A DNA stretch of 64,000 bases, taken from positions 372,001 through 436,000 of the forward strand of contig NZ_JAGMTU010000003.1 in NCBI RefSeq assembly GCF_023703415.1, given 5' to 3'. Made by a program: the position numbers and the translations under genes. The stretch comes from Microbacterium sp. USTB-Y (lineage in GTDB: Bacteria > Actinomycetota > Actinomycetes > Actinomycetales > Microbacteriaceae). The notes under the pieces are model-generated. The model ran no database searches. It worked only from the letters and a program-made list of their open reading frames with translations, and had not been told where the DNA came from. How positions within the stretch are numbered: position 1 is the stretch's first letter; every line of letters begins with the position of its first letter. Below, in pieces: positions 49,529-58,030 of the stretch.

Positions 49529-51211
49529 TCAGCCGCGCAGCCAGACCGTGCTCTCGCCGGCCACCGCACCGTCGACGAGCGTGCCGAGCACCGGCTCCTC
49601 GCCCGCGGCAAGCGCGAACGGCTCGGTGCCGAAGTTGGTCACGACCTGCCAGCCGTTGGGGCGGGCGAACCGGAGCACGTCGTCGCGCCCCGTCTCGATC
49701 CACTCCAGGTCCTCGCCGGTCTGCAGCTCATGCCGCAGCGCGAGCGCGCGACGGTAGGTGTTCAGCGACGACTCCGGATCCGCGTCCTCCACCGCGACCG
49801 CGTAGTCGGCGAACCACGCCGGCTGCGGGATGTGCGCACCCGCGGCGCCGAACCCGAACGACGCGCCGTCGCCGGCCCAGGGCAGCGGCACGCGGCAGCC
49901 GTCGCGACCGAGGCCGTCGCGATCGGGATCCGCTCCGCGGAAGAACGCCGGGTCCTGCCGGTCCTCGGGGGCGATGTCGCCGACCTCGTGCAGGCCGAGC
50001 TCCTCGCCCTGGTAGAGGTAGGCGCTGCCGGGCAGCCCGAGCAGGAACAGCGACGCGGCGAGCGCCCGCCGGCTGCCGCCCGCAAGGTCGAGCTGGTCGG
50101 CCGGGGCGCCGGCGATGATCCAGGCCGAGCCCTGCTTGGCGGGGTTTCCCCGGCGGGGCGCGAGGCCGTACCGGGTCGCGTGACGCACCACGTCGTGGTT
50201 CGACAGCACCCAGGTCGAGCTGGATCCGGTCGCCGCGCTCTGCGCGAGATTGTCGGCGACGATCTCGCGGAACTGCGCGGCGTCGAAGTCGGCCTCGAGC
50301 AGGTCGAAGTTGAACGCCTGGCCCAGCCCGTCGGTGGTGGCGTACTTCGCCCGGCGCTCGGCCGTGGCGACCCAGGCCTCGGCGACCGCGATGCGCGGCG
50401 GGTCGTACTCGTCGAACACCTGCCGCCACTCGCGGTAGATCTCGTGCACCGCGTCGCGGTCCCACAGCGGGTGCTGCCCGTCGGTGGTGTCCCGTGCGTC
50501 GAGCTCGGCCTGGCTCGGCAGCACGGCCGGCAGATCCTTGCTGAGCCCGTGCGCGACGTCGATGCGGAACCCGTCGACTCCGCGGTCCGACCAGAACCGC
50601 AGCGTGGTCAGGAACTCCTCGTGCACGTCGGGGTTGTCCCAGTTGAAGTCGGGCTGCTCCGTGGCGAAGTAGTGGAAGTACCACTGGCCGTCGCCGACCG
50701 GTTCCCAGGCCGGACCCCCGAAGCACGACTGCCAGTCGGCGGGCGGCAGCTCCCCGTTCTCGCCGAGGCCGTCGCGGAAGATGTACCGGTCGCGCTCCGG
50801 CGACCCCTTCCCCGCGGCGAGCGCGGCCTGGAACAGCGCATGCCGGTCCGAGGAGTGGTTCGGCACGATGTCGACGATGACCTTGATGCCGCGGGCGTGC
50901 AGGGCCGCGATCAGGTCGTCGAAGTCGGCGAGGGTTCCCAGGCGCGGATCCACGTCGCGGTAGTCGGCGACGTCGTAGCCGCCGTCGGCGAGCTCCGAGG
51001 GATAGAACGGGCTCAGCCAGACCGCATCGATGCCGAGGCCGGCGAGGTAGTCGGCCTTCTCGACGACGCCGCGGATGTCGCCGAGACCGTCGCCGTCCGC
51101 ATCCGAGAAGCTGCGCGGATAGATCTGGTAGACGGCGGCCTGACGCCACCAGGCGGCGGCATCGTCGGATCCGATCACGCGCGGGTCGGCGGCGAGGACT
51201 GCATCGGTCAT
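49529..51211 (-). CDS. GH13 alpha-glucosidase
   Basis: A 560-aa cytoplasmic glycoside hydrolase of the oligo-1,6-glucosidase/alpha-glucosidase group of family 13. The conserved regions are VDIVPNHSSDRH, DGFRIDVAHGL (nucleophile Asp), RIAVAEAWV (acid/base Glu) and VLSNHDVVRH (third Asp), with the opening AAVYQIYPRSFSDADGDGLG. The C-terminal beta domain is present, so the enzyme is full length. It is the last gene of an ABC operon and would hydrolyse maltose- or isomaltose-type sugars brought in by the transporter. The ROK regulator at 54201 is the probable controller. Confidence 0.94.
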   Translation of the reverse strand: MTDAVLAADPRVIGSDDAAAWWRQAAVYQIYPRSFSDADGDGLGDIRGVVEKADYLAGLGIDAVWLSPFYPSELADGGYDVADYRDVDPRLGTLADFDDLIAALHARGIKVIVDIVPNHSSDRHALFQAALAAGKGSPERDRYIFRDGLGENGELPPADWQSCFGGPAWEPVGDGQWYFHYFATEQPDFNWDNPDVHEEFLTTLRFWSDRGVDGFRIDVAHGLSKDLPAVLPSQAELDARDTTDGQHPLWDRDAVHEIYREWRQVFDEYDPPRIAVAEAWVATAERRAKYATTDGLGQAFNFDLLEADFDAAQFREIVADNLAQSAATGSSSTWVLSNHDVVRHATRYGLAPRRGNPAKQGSAWIIAGAPADQLDLAGGSRRALAASLFLLGLPGSAYLYQGEELGLHEVGDIAPEDRQDPAFFRGADPDRDGLGRDGCRVPLPWAGDGASFGFGAAGAHIPQPAWFADYAVAVEDADPESSLNTYRRALALRHELQTGEDLEWIETGRDDVLRFARPNGWQVVTNFGTEPFALAAGEEPVLGTLVDGAVAGESTVWLRG

Positions 51212-51261
51212 GGGGTTCCCTTCTGGGGTGGGCGGTTCGGGTGGTCTCGGGGCGGGACGCG

Positions 51262-52158
51262 TCAGCCCTTGACGGCGCCCTGGGTCACGCCCTCCATCAC
51301 CCAGCGCTGCGTGAACAGGTAGGCGACGATCGCGGGGGCCATGGCCATCAGGTACGAGGCGAAGGACACGTTGTAGTTGTTGCTGAACTGCGTCTGGAAC
51401 AGGTTCTGCCTCACCGGCAGGGTCTGCAAGGCCGGATCCGAGATGATCAGCGACGGCATCATGAAGTCGTTCCAGGCGTAGAGGAACGCGAAGATGCCGA
51501 CCGTGGCGCTCATCGGCCCGAGCAGCGGGAAGATGATCCGCCAGAACGTCTGCCAGGTGCTCGCTCCGTCGATGCGCGCGGACTCCTCGAGCTCGAGCGG
51601 GATCGAGCGCAGGAACGCGGTGAACAGCAGCACGCTGAAGCTCAGCTGGAACATCGTGGCGAGGATGACGACGCCGAACGGGTTGTCCAGGTGTACGAGA
51701 CCGGTGAGCTGGATCTGCGGCAGCGCGACCACGGGGAACGGGATGAACATCGCCGCGAGCAGGTAGAAGAACGAGTACCGGAACAGCTTCCGATCCCAGT
51801 TGCGCACGATCGCGTACGACGCGAACGCCGCGAGCACGATCGTGAGCACCACGGTGCCGGCCGTCACGAACAGGGAGATCCCGGCGCCGACGGGGAAGGT
51901 CGTCAGGTTCCACGCCTGCACGAAGCCGTCGATCGAGAAGGGCGCCGGCAGCGAGAAGGCGTTGCCGTCCACGGCCTGGTTCGTGGTCTTGAAGGCCATC
52001 GAGATCGTGACGTACAGCGGCAGCAGCACGGTGATCGCGCACAGGATCAGGATGATCGTGCCCGACCAGTTCACGCGCTCCATGCGGACGCGCGGCCGGC
52101 GGCCCCGGGCGTTGACGGTGGTGAGCGCCTCGGTCGTGAGGAGGGTCTGGGTCGACAT
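51262..52158 (-). CDS. Maltose-type ABC transporter permease (MalG type)
   Basis: A 298-aa CUT1 permease with six helices. The EAA loop is ELEESARIDGASTWQTFWRI, and the C-terminal KG tail (RWVMEGVTQGAVKG) is typical of MalG, as is the long periplasmic loop with TTNQAVDGNAFSLPAPFSID. The gene looks intact. It shares one base with the stop of the MalF-type gene (TGATG). Its partner MalF-type gene has lost an internal segment, so this subunit may have no working partner from this operon. Confidence 0.93.
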   Translation of the reverse strand: MSTQTLLTTEALTTVNARGRRPRVRMERVNWSGTIILILCAITVLLPLYVTISMAFKTTNQAVDGNAFSLPAPFSIDGFVQAWNLTTFPVGAGISLFVTAGTVVLTIVLAAFASYAIVRNWDRKLFRYSFFYLLAAMFIPFPVVALPQIQLTGLVHLDNPFGVVILATMFQLSFSVLLFTAFLRSIPLELEESARIDGASTWQTFWRIIFPLLGPMSATVGIFAFLYAWNDFMMPSLIISDPALQTLPVRQNLFQTQFSNNYNVSFASYLMAMAPAIVAYLFTQRWVMEGVTQGAVKG

Positions 52159-52769
52159 CAGAGTGCGTTCCTTCCGCGCGTCAGCGACAGCTGGAGGAGG
52201 GAGATGAGGATGGCGACGACGAAGAAGATGGTCGCGTTGGCCATCTGATAGGCGTAGTCGCCGCCGTTGAAGCCCGCGATGATCGTCATCGCGACGCTGC
52301 GCGTCGCCGTGCCCGGACCACCGTTGGTGAGGCCGACGATGATGTCGTAGGCGTTGAGGAAGACGTAGGCGATGATGATGCCCGAGATCACCATGGGGAT
52401 CACGAAGATCGTGCGCAGCCCGGCCTTGAACCGGATCCGCGAGGTGAGCCCGACCGCGAGCAGGAACGCGATCACGTTCACCACGATCACCGTCGCGAGG
52501 GAGAACCCGAACGTGAACAGGTAGCTCTGCAGGATGGCGGGATCGCTGAACGCGGCGACGTAGTTGGTCACCCCGTTGAAGCTCCAGTCGCCGATGCCGA
52601 TGGAGTCGGTGAAGCTGAAGAAGATGCCGATGATCGCGGGGACCGTGATCGCGAGCGTGAACAGGATCAGGCTCGGCAGCAGGAACAGGTAGTAGATCGG
52701 CTCGACGCGGCGGGTGCTCCGGCGGGCCGTGCGATCGCCCTGGGTGACGATCGTGGTCGTGGTGGTCAC
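52158..52769 (-). CDS. Maltose-type ABC permease (MalF type) with internal deletion
   Basis: Only 203 aa, where CUT1 permeases of this class have about 290-310. The N-terminal part is normal (VEPIYYLFLLPSLILFTLAI, RTIFVIPMVISGIIIAYVF) and the C-terminal part is normal (LNAYDIIVGLTNGGPGTATR, ATIFFVVAILISLLQLSL). The two are joined at residues 137-138 (F-L), so about 90 residues, including two helices and the EAA loop that docks the ATPase, are missing. The frame is preserved, and the 4-base overlap with the binding-protein gene and the 1-base overlap with malG are intact. The product is unlikely to form a working channel. Confidence 0.85.
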   Translation of the reverse strand: MTTTTTIVTQGDRTARRSTRRVEPIYYLFLLPSLILFTLAITVPAIIGIFFSFTDSIGIGDWSFNGVTNYVAAFSDPAILQSYLFTFGFSLATVIVVNVIAFLLAVGLTSRIRFKAGLRTIFVIPMVISGIIIAYVFLNAYDIIVGLTNGGPGTATRSVAMTIIAGFNGGDYAYQMANATIFFVVAILISLLQLSLTRGRNAL

Positions 52770-54070
52770 TTCGCCGCTCCCTTCGTGTCACGGGCCGCCG
52801 GCGCGCGGAACGCGAGCCGGGCCCAGTCGGCGTCCATCGTGGCGAGGGTCGTCGCGGGCTTCGCGCCCAGCCCCATCGCCTGCGCGTAGTTGAAGACCGG
52901 GATCGTCTTCGGCACCAGCACCGACGGCCCCTGATAGACCTGCCCCTTGTCCACGTACGGGATCATCCCGGCGATGCGGGGGTCGTCCGGCGCGGCCGCA
53001 GAGGCGGTGGGCGTGAACCCGAGCTGCGAGGCGTTGTACGCCTCGATGTTCTGCGGCTGATACAGGTACTCGAGGAAGTCGCGCGCGGCGACCTTGTGCC
53101 GGGATCCCTCGGGGATCATCGCGGCGAGGTCGAGATTGACGCGCACCTTCAGATCCTTCGTGCTGTCGGTCATCGGCAGCGGGAACGTCCCGAGCGGCAG
53201 GTCGGGTGCGGTCTTCGCGATCTCACTGAACGCCCACGGGCCCTGCAGATACATCGCGGCCTGCCCCTTCGAGAAGGCGAGGTTGCCGTCGCCGTAGCCG
53301 CGGCTCGCTGCGTCCTTGTTGACGTAGGAGCCGACCAGCTGCTGCATCTTGGCCATGGGCTCTGCGAAGTCCTTCTGGAACGAGGTGTCGGAGCCGGGTC
53401 CGACCTCCGCCCCTTCGGCGTTCAGCTGCTGGAAGAAGTCGAGCACGTCGAGGGATCCGCCGGCCGCGTAGTCGTACCAGCCCTGTCCGACGGTCCAGTC
53501 GTCCTTGAGCGTCGCGTAGAACGGGGTGACCCCGGCGGCCTTGAGCGCGTCGCAGGCCGCGATGAGCTCGTCCCACGTGGTCGGCACCGCGATGTGGTGC
53601 TCGGCGAAGATCTGCTTGTTGTAGATGACCGATGCGGCCATGACCGAGTACGGCAGGGCGCTCGTGCGGCCGGCGCAGGTGCCGTACTGGTCGAGCAGCG
53701 GCTGGTACGTGTCGGCGATCTCGCCCGCGGCCTTCGTGCCGCTCAGGTCGCTGAGCGCGCAGCGCGAGACGAAGCGTGCGACCTCCATGTTGTAGTTGGC
53801 GAGCATCAGGTCGGGCGGGTTGCCGCGCACGAAGCTCGCCGAGACGACGTCGACGCCCGAGGTGTCGATGACCACGCGGACCTTGTCCTGCGAGGCGTTG
53901 TACTCCGCGACCTTCTTGGTCATGAAGTCGATCGCCTCGCGTTTGCTGAACGTGAAGCGGATCGTCTCGCGCCCGTCGGCGGGGGCGCAGCCCGCGAGGG
54001 CTCCCCCGACGACGGCGAGCGCGGCGACGGCGGCGAGCGCCCTCGCGATCCGCGTGCTTCTTGCAGACAC
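52766..54070 (-). CDS. ABC transporter substrate-binding lipoprotein (alpha-glucoside operon)
   Basis: A 434-aa CUT1 binding protein. The signal ends in the lipobox GGALAGC. The mature chain begins GRETIRFTFSKREAIDFMTK and contains typical hinge and ligand loops (NPPDLMLANYNMEVARFVSR, SVIYNKQIFAEHHIAVPTTW, KGQAAMYLQGPWAFSEIA). It is the first gene of the operon with two permeases and a GH13 enzyme, coupled by ATGA to the malF-type gene. It is divergent from a ROK regulator; a minus-strand TAATCT box (54127-54132) is the likely -10. It should bind a short alpha-glucoside. Confidence 0.92.
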   Translation of the reverse strand: MSARSTRIARALAAVAALAVVGGALAGCAPADGRETIRFTFSKREAIDFMTKKVAEYNASQDKVRVVIDTSGVDVVSASFVRGNPPDLMLANYNMEVARFVSRCALSDLSGTKAAGEIADTYQPLLDQYGTCAGRTSALPYSVMAASVIYNKQIFAEHHIAVPTTWDELIAACDALKAAGVTPFYATLKDDWTVGQGWYDYAAGGSLDVLDFFQQLNAEGAEVGPGSDTSFQKDFAEPMAKMQQLVGSYVNKDAASRGYGDGNLAFSKGQAAMYLQGPWAFSEIAKTAPDLPLGTFPLPMTDSTKDLKVRVNLDLAAMIPEGSRHKVAARDFLEYLYQPQNIEAYNASQLGFTPTASAAAPDDPRIAGMIPYVDKGQVYQGPSVLVPKTIPVFNYAQAMGLGAKPATTLATMDADWARLAFRAPAARDTKGAAK

Positions 54071-54126
54071 CCTTGTCCTCGTCCCTTCCGGGATCCGGCC
54101 GTCCTCGGCCCGGATCTTGTTCCGGA

Positions 54127-54132
54127 GATTAG
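54127..54132 (-). promoter_or_regulatory. -10 box of the alpha-glucoside operon
   Basis: Minus-strand TAATCT, about 57 bases before the start of the binding-protein gene, next to the palindrome at 54142. Confidence 0.45.
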
Positions 54133-54141
54133 ATTTTGTTC

Positions 54142-54157
54142 CCGAATTAACTCGGGC
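54142..54157. promoter_or_regulatory. Candidate ROK operator
   Basis: Inverted repeat CCCGA-N6-TCGGG with an AT-rich centre (ATTAAC), as in known ROK-family operators. It lies between the -10 boxes of the divergent genes (TAATCT at 54127, TACTCT at 54165). Confidence 0.55.
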
Positions 54158-54200
54158 AAGGGATACTCTGACAGAGGTCCACCCGAGAGGTCAAGCACGA

Positions 54201-55484
54201 ATGCCGAGAACGACCGCGCCCGACACGACCCCCGCCGATCGCGGCGCGGGGCCCGTCAGGGTTCCCGGGACCGGCGCATCGCCGGCCACGGCCGCGGGCG
54301 CCGCGCGACCGAGCCTCGGCCAGGTGCTGGACTTCGCGTGGGGGCGCGGCCCGTTCACCGCAACCGAGGCGATGGCGGGCGCCTCGCTCACCCGCTCGAC
54401 GACCATCGACGCGATCGACACCCTGGTGGCGGCCGGGGTGATCCGCGAGCTCGCGAACGCGCGCGACGCCGGCGAGTACTCCGCGGGCCGCCCGGCCCGG
54501 CGCTTCGAGTTGCCGTCCGATCTCGGCGCCGTGATCGCCCTGGACGCCGGGGACACCCACCTCGGCGTGACGGTGACCGACCTCGCGCGCACGCCGCTCG
54601 CGCACGTCCGCGCCGACCTGGATCCGCAGCACACCGTGGGTCAGCGGCGCACGGCGATCCTCACCCGTCTCGACGCCGCCCTGACCGCGAGCGGAGTCCC
54701 CCGCGACCGCGTCCTGGCGCTGTGCGCCGGCGTCGCGGCCCCCGTCGCGCGCAACGGGTCGTCGCCGCCGCACCCCGACGGCTTCTGGGAGCGCACCAAC
54801 CCCGGCCTCGCCGAGCTGCTGGCGGGGTGGGCGCCGGTCGTCGAGATCAAGAACGACGCCGTGCTCGCCGCCGCCGCCGAGGGCGATCTGGGCGAGGCCA
54901 TCGGCTGCCGCGACTACATCGCGCTCATCGCCGGCGAGCGTTTCGGCGCGGGCGCCGTCGTGGACGGGCACATCCTGCACGGCGCGCACGGCGGCGTCGG
55001 CGAGATGGTGCTCTTCGACCACGTGCGCGGCGTGGACTCGGCGGAGGGGCTGGGGCCCGCGATCACGCGGATCGCGGGCGAACTGCTCGCCTCGGGGGCG
55101 GCGTCACCGCGCGGGGCGCTCGCAGACCTCGACGCCGGCGGCCTGCGCGCGGACCGGATCCTCGCCCTCGCCGCCTCCGGCGACCCCGATGCGGCGCAGG
55201 TGGTCCGCGGCGCCGGTGCGTTCCTCGCCCGGGTGGTGGCCGTGCTCGGCAGCACCTACGACCCCGACCGCGTGATCGTCTGCGGCGCGATCGCCGAGAG
55301 CATCCAGCCCGTCCTGGACGCGGCCCGCGACGTGCTGCGCCCGCTGCTCGACCTTCCCGCGCCGACGATCCTGCGCTCCCGCCTCGGGGCCGACATCGTG
55401 CTGGAGGGCGCGGTGTCCACAGCCCTGGCCGCCGCGCGCACCGTCGGACTCCCGCAGCTCGTGGCCCAGCGGCTGCACGGCTGA
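54201..55484 (+). CDS. ROK-family transcriptional regulator
   Basis: A 427-aa NagC/XylR-type repressor. After a disordered N-terminus of about 40 residues comes a winged helix (LGQVLDFAWGRGPFTATEAM, STTIDAIDTLVAAGVI), then the ROK kinase-like sensor (AVIALDAGDTHLGVTVTDL, VEIKNDAVLAAAAEGDLGEA). The usual ROK zinc motif, C-x-C-G-x2-G-C-x-E, is absent. GYFGAG-type phosphate motifs are only partly kept (ERFGAGAVVDGHILHGAHGG), so it is a regulator rather than a kinase. It is divergent from the alpha-glucoside operon. Confidence 0.9.
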   Translation: MPRTTAPDTTPADRGAGPVRVPGTGASPATAAGAARPSLGQVLDFAWGRGPFTATEAMAGASLTRSTTIDAIDTLVAAGVIRELANARDAGEYSAGRPARRFELPSDLGAVIALDAGDTHLGVTVTDLARTPLAHVRADLDPQHTVGQRRTAILTRLDAALTASGVPRDRVLALCAGVAAPVARNGSSPPHPDGFWERTNPGLAELLAGWAPVVEIKNDAVLAAAAEGDLGEAIGCRDYIALIAGERFGAGAVVDGHILHGAHGGVGEMVLFDHVRGVDSAEGLGPAITRIAGELLASGAASPRGALADLDAGGLRADRILALAASGDPDAAQVVRGAGAFLARVVAVLGSTYDPDRVIVCGAIAESIQPVLDAARDVLRPLLDLPAPTILRSRLGADIVLEGAVSTALAAARTVGLPQLVAQRLHG

Positions 55485-55491
55485 GGCGGAG

Positions 55492-55529
55492 GGTCCGTCC
55501 GGGGCCGTTGCGCGAGCCCCGAACGGACC
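55492..55529. terminator. Bidirectional terminator hairpin
   Basis: A 14-bp stem with one mismatch (GGTCCGTCCGGGGC paired with GCCCCGAACGGACC) and a 10-base loop, exactly between the convergent ROK and E2 genes. Confidence 0.75.
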
Positions 55530-55539
55530 AGGATCCCTC

Positions 55540-56883
55540 TCAGTCCACGAGCAGGGCGGGCTCCTCGAGCACGGCGGCGACGTCGGCGATGAAGCGGCTC
55601 ATGCCGTCGCCGTCCACGACACGGTGGTCGAAGGAGCCGGCCACCGTCGTCACCCAGCGCGGGCGCACCTCGCCGTCGACGACCCACGGCTTCTGGCTGA
55701 TCGTGCCCATGGCGACGATGCCGGCCTCGCCGGGATTGATGATCGGGGTGCCCGCGTCCATCCCGAACACGCCGATGTTGGTGATCGTGATGGTGCCGCC
55801 CTGCTGGTCGGCGGGCGTCGACTTGCCCTCGCGGGCCGTCGTGGTGAGCCGGTTCAGGGCGCGGGCGAGATCCTTCATGCCCATCTCCTGCGCGTCCTTG
55901 ATGTTCGGCACGAGCAGGCCCCGCGGGGTGGCCGCGGCGATGCCGAGGTTCACGTAGTGGCGCACCGCGATCTCGGCGCCGTCGGCGGTGTCGATCCATG
56001 CGGCGTTGACCATCGGGGTGCGGCGCACGGCCCAGATCACCGCGCGGGCGACGATCAGCAGCGGCGACACCTTGATGTCGGCGAAGTCGGGCGAGGCCTT
56101 CAGGCGCTTCACGAGCTCCATGGTGCGGGTCGCGTCGACCTCCTTCCACACCGTCACGTGCGGTGCCGAATAGGCGCTCTGCACCATCGCCGAGCTCGTC
56201 GCCTTGCGCACGCCCTTGACCGGGATCGACTCGGTGCGGCTCTCGTCGGCGCCGGCCCGGGCGGGCGAGATCCCGCGGGCGACACCGACGGGTGCGGGCT
56301 GCGGCGCGGGCACGGTCTCCTCCCGCACGTCGCCCCACTCGGGCGTCTGGATGTTGCGGAACACGCTCGCCTGCTCGGCGTGCTTCATGACGTCGTCGCG
56401 GGTGACCTCTCCGTCGGCGCCCGACGGGGAGACCTGCGTCAGGTCGACGCCGAGGTCGCGCGCGAGCTTTCGGATCGGCGGCTTCGCGATCACGCCGACC
56501 GTGGAGCGCACGGGGCGCTCCGCCGGACGCCGCCGGCGCGAGGTGGCCTCCGCACCGGAGCCGTAGCCGACGAGCACGGATCCGGATCCCTCCTCCGCGG
56601 CGGGGGCGGCGGGGGCAGCGGACGACGCGGCCGGGGCAGCACCCTCGGACACGAACGTGATGATCGCGGTGCCGACGTCGACGGTCTTCCCCTCGGGCAC
56701 CAGCAGCTCGCCGACGGTGCCGGCGTGCGGCGACGGCAGCTCGACGAGCGACTTGGCCGTCTCGATCTCGCAGATCACGTCGTTGACCGCGACGACGTCG
56801 CCCGGCGCGACCCGCCACGTGACGATCTCGGCCTCGGTCAGCCCCTCGCCGACGTCCGGGAGGGTGAAGGTCTGGGTGCTCAT
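55540..56883 (-). CDS. Dihydrolipoamide acyltransferase (E2) of a 2-oxoacid dehydrogenase
   Basis: A 447-aa E2 core subunit. One lipoyl domain lies at residues 1-80, with the lipoylated lysine in [20 protein letters not shown] Pro/Ala linker leads to the E1/E3-binding domain ([20 protein letters not shown]), and the catalytic domain ends with [15 protein letters not shown], holding the active-site histidine. With the separate alpha and beta E1 genes, this is the BCKDH/PDH alpha2-beta2 type. Many actinobacteria use single-chain AceE for pyruvate, so branched-chain 2-oxoacids are a good guess. It is the last gene of the operon. Confidence 0.92.
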   Translation of the reverse strand: MSTQTFTLPDVGEGLTEAEIVTWRVAPGDVVAVNDVICEIETAKSLVELPSPHAGTVGELLVPEGKTVDVGTAIITFVSEGAAPAASSAAPAAPAAEEGSGSVLVGYGSGAEATSRRRRPAERPVRSTVGVIAKPPIRKLARDLGVDLTQVSPSGADGEVTRDDVMKHAEQASVFRNIQTPEWGDVREETVPAPQPAPVGVARGISPARAGADESRTESIPVKGVRKATSSAMVQSAYSAPHVTVWKEVDATRTMELVKRLKASPDFADIKVSPLLIVARAVIWAVRRTPMVNAAWIDTADGAEIAVRHYVNLGIAAATPRGLLVPNIKDAQEMGMKDLARALNRLTTTAREGKSTPADQQGGTITITNIGVFGMDAGTPIINPGEAGIVAMGTISQKPWVVDGEVRPRWVTTVAGSFDHRVVDGDGMSRFIADVAAVLEEPALLVD

Positions 56884-56907
56884 GGTCGGGATCCTTTCAT
56901 CCCCAGG

Positions 56908-57012
56908 GGTCGTTGAGCGAGCACGGCCGCAGGCCGAGCGAGACGAAACGCGGTTTCCTGCAGGATCGCCGCGTTTCGTCTCGGTCGCCTGCGGCGTCCT
57001 CGCTCAACGACC
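56908..57012. repeat. Inverted pair of the GGTCGTTGAGCGAGG repeat
   Basis: Left arm 56908-56952 and right arm 56970-57012 are inverted copies of the unit that is tandem at 32588-32713, from GGTCGTTGAGCGAG to CGAGACGAAACGCGG. They form a 105-base imperfect hairpin inside the operon, between the E1 beta and E2 genes. Confidence 0.85.
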
Positions 57013-57022
57013 GGACAAGACA

Positions 57023-58030
57023 TCAGTACGCGAGGGATCGGTCGACGGCCTCGAGGATCCGGTCCGGATCCGGCAGGTAGACGCCCTCGAGCTTCGCGGG
57101 CGGGAACGGGGTGTCGTAGCCCGACACCCGCAGCACCGGCGCCTCCAGCGCGTAGAACGCGCGCTCCATGACGGTCGCGGCGATCTCGCTCCCGAGGCTC
57201 ACGAATCCCGGCGCCTCCTGCGCGTAGACCATGCGGCCCGTGGAGCGCACGGAGTCGAGGATCGGCCCGTAGTCGACGGGCGAGAGCGAGCGCAGGTCGA
57301 CGACCTCGCAGCTGGTGCCCTCCGCCTCGGCGAGCGCCGCCGCCTGCAGCAGCGTCGAGACCATGGCGCCGTGACCGACGAGGGTGACGTCGGATCCGCG
57401 GCGCACGATCCGCGACGCGTGCAGCGGCAGCGCGGGCGCGGCGAGGTCGACCTCGCCCTTGGGCCAGTAGCGGCTCTTGGGCTCGAGGAACACGACCGGG
57501 TCGTTCGAGGCGATCGCCTCCTGGATCATCCAGTACGCGTCGTTCGGCGTCGACGGCGACACCACGCGGAGGCCCGGGGTGTGCGCGAAGTAGGTCTCGG
57601 GGCTCTCCTGGTGATGCTCGACCGCGCCGATGTGCCCGCCGTAGGGTATGCGGATCACGACCGGCATCGACACCGCGCCCTGATGCCGCGCCGTGATCTT
57701 CGCGAGCTGCGTGGTGATCTGGTCGAAGGCGGGGAAGACGAAGCCGTCGAACTGGATCTCGATGACCGGGCGGAACCCGCCCATCGCCAGGCCGATCGCG
57801 GTGCCGACGATGCCCGACTCGGCGAGCGGGGTGTCCAGCACCCGCTGCGGGCCGAAGTCCCGCTGCAGGTGCTCGGTGACGCGGAACACGCCGCCGAGCG
57901 CACCGATGTCCTCGCCCATGAGGATGACGCGCGGATCGTCCTCCATCGCCTTGCGCAGCCCCGCGTTCAGCGCCTTGCTGAACGGCATCGTCTCGATGCT
58001 CGTGCCCGCGGTCGTCTCGATGGTGCTCAT
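57023..58030 (-). CDS. 2-oxoacid dehydrogenase E1 component, beta subunit
   Basis: A 335-aa transketolase-like subunit. Hallmarks: RVILMGEDIGALGGVFRVTE, DTPLAESGIVGTAIGLAMGG (the glutamate that activates thiamine pyrophosphate lies near here), RIPYGGHIGAVEHHQESPET and the C-terminal transketolase domain (VTLVGHGAMVSTLLQAAALA). It forms alpha2-beta2 tetramers with the product of the preceding gene, which it overlaps by ATGA. The gap to the E2 gene is 139 bases, unusual in this tight operon, and is filled by a repeat-derived hairpin. Confidence 0.93.
   Translation of the reverse strand: MSTIETTAGTSIETMPFSKALNAGLRKAMEDDPRVILMGEDIGALGGVFRVTEHLQRDFGPQRVLDTPLAESGIVGTAIGLAMGGFRPVIEIQFDGFVFPAFDQITTQLAKITARHQGAVSMPVVIRIPYGGHIGAVEHHQESPETYFAHTPGLRVVSPSTPNDAYWMIQEAIASNDPVVFLEPKSRYWPKGEVDLAAPALPLHASRIVRRGSDVTLVGHGAMVSTLLQAAALAEAEGTSCEVVDLRSLSPVDYGPILDSVRSTGRMVYAQEAPGFVSLGSEIAATVMERAFYALEAPVLRVSGYDTPFPPAKLEGVYLPDPDRILEAVDRSLAY

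Noticed and set aside
46942..49611. Longer start for the PL8 lyase (49611)
   Set aside because: The extra N-terminal 85 residues are low-complexity and would bury the twin-arginine signal; the ATG at 49356 has a good ribosome site directly before the signal peptide.
54201..55484. ROK sugar kinase
   Set aside because: It has an N-terminal winged helix and lacks the C-x-C-G zinc motif of glucokinases; the divergent sugar operon fits a regulator.
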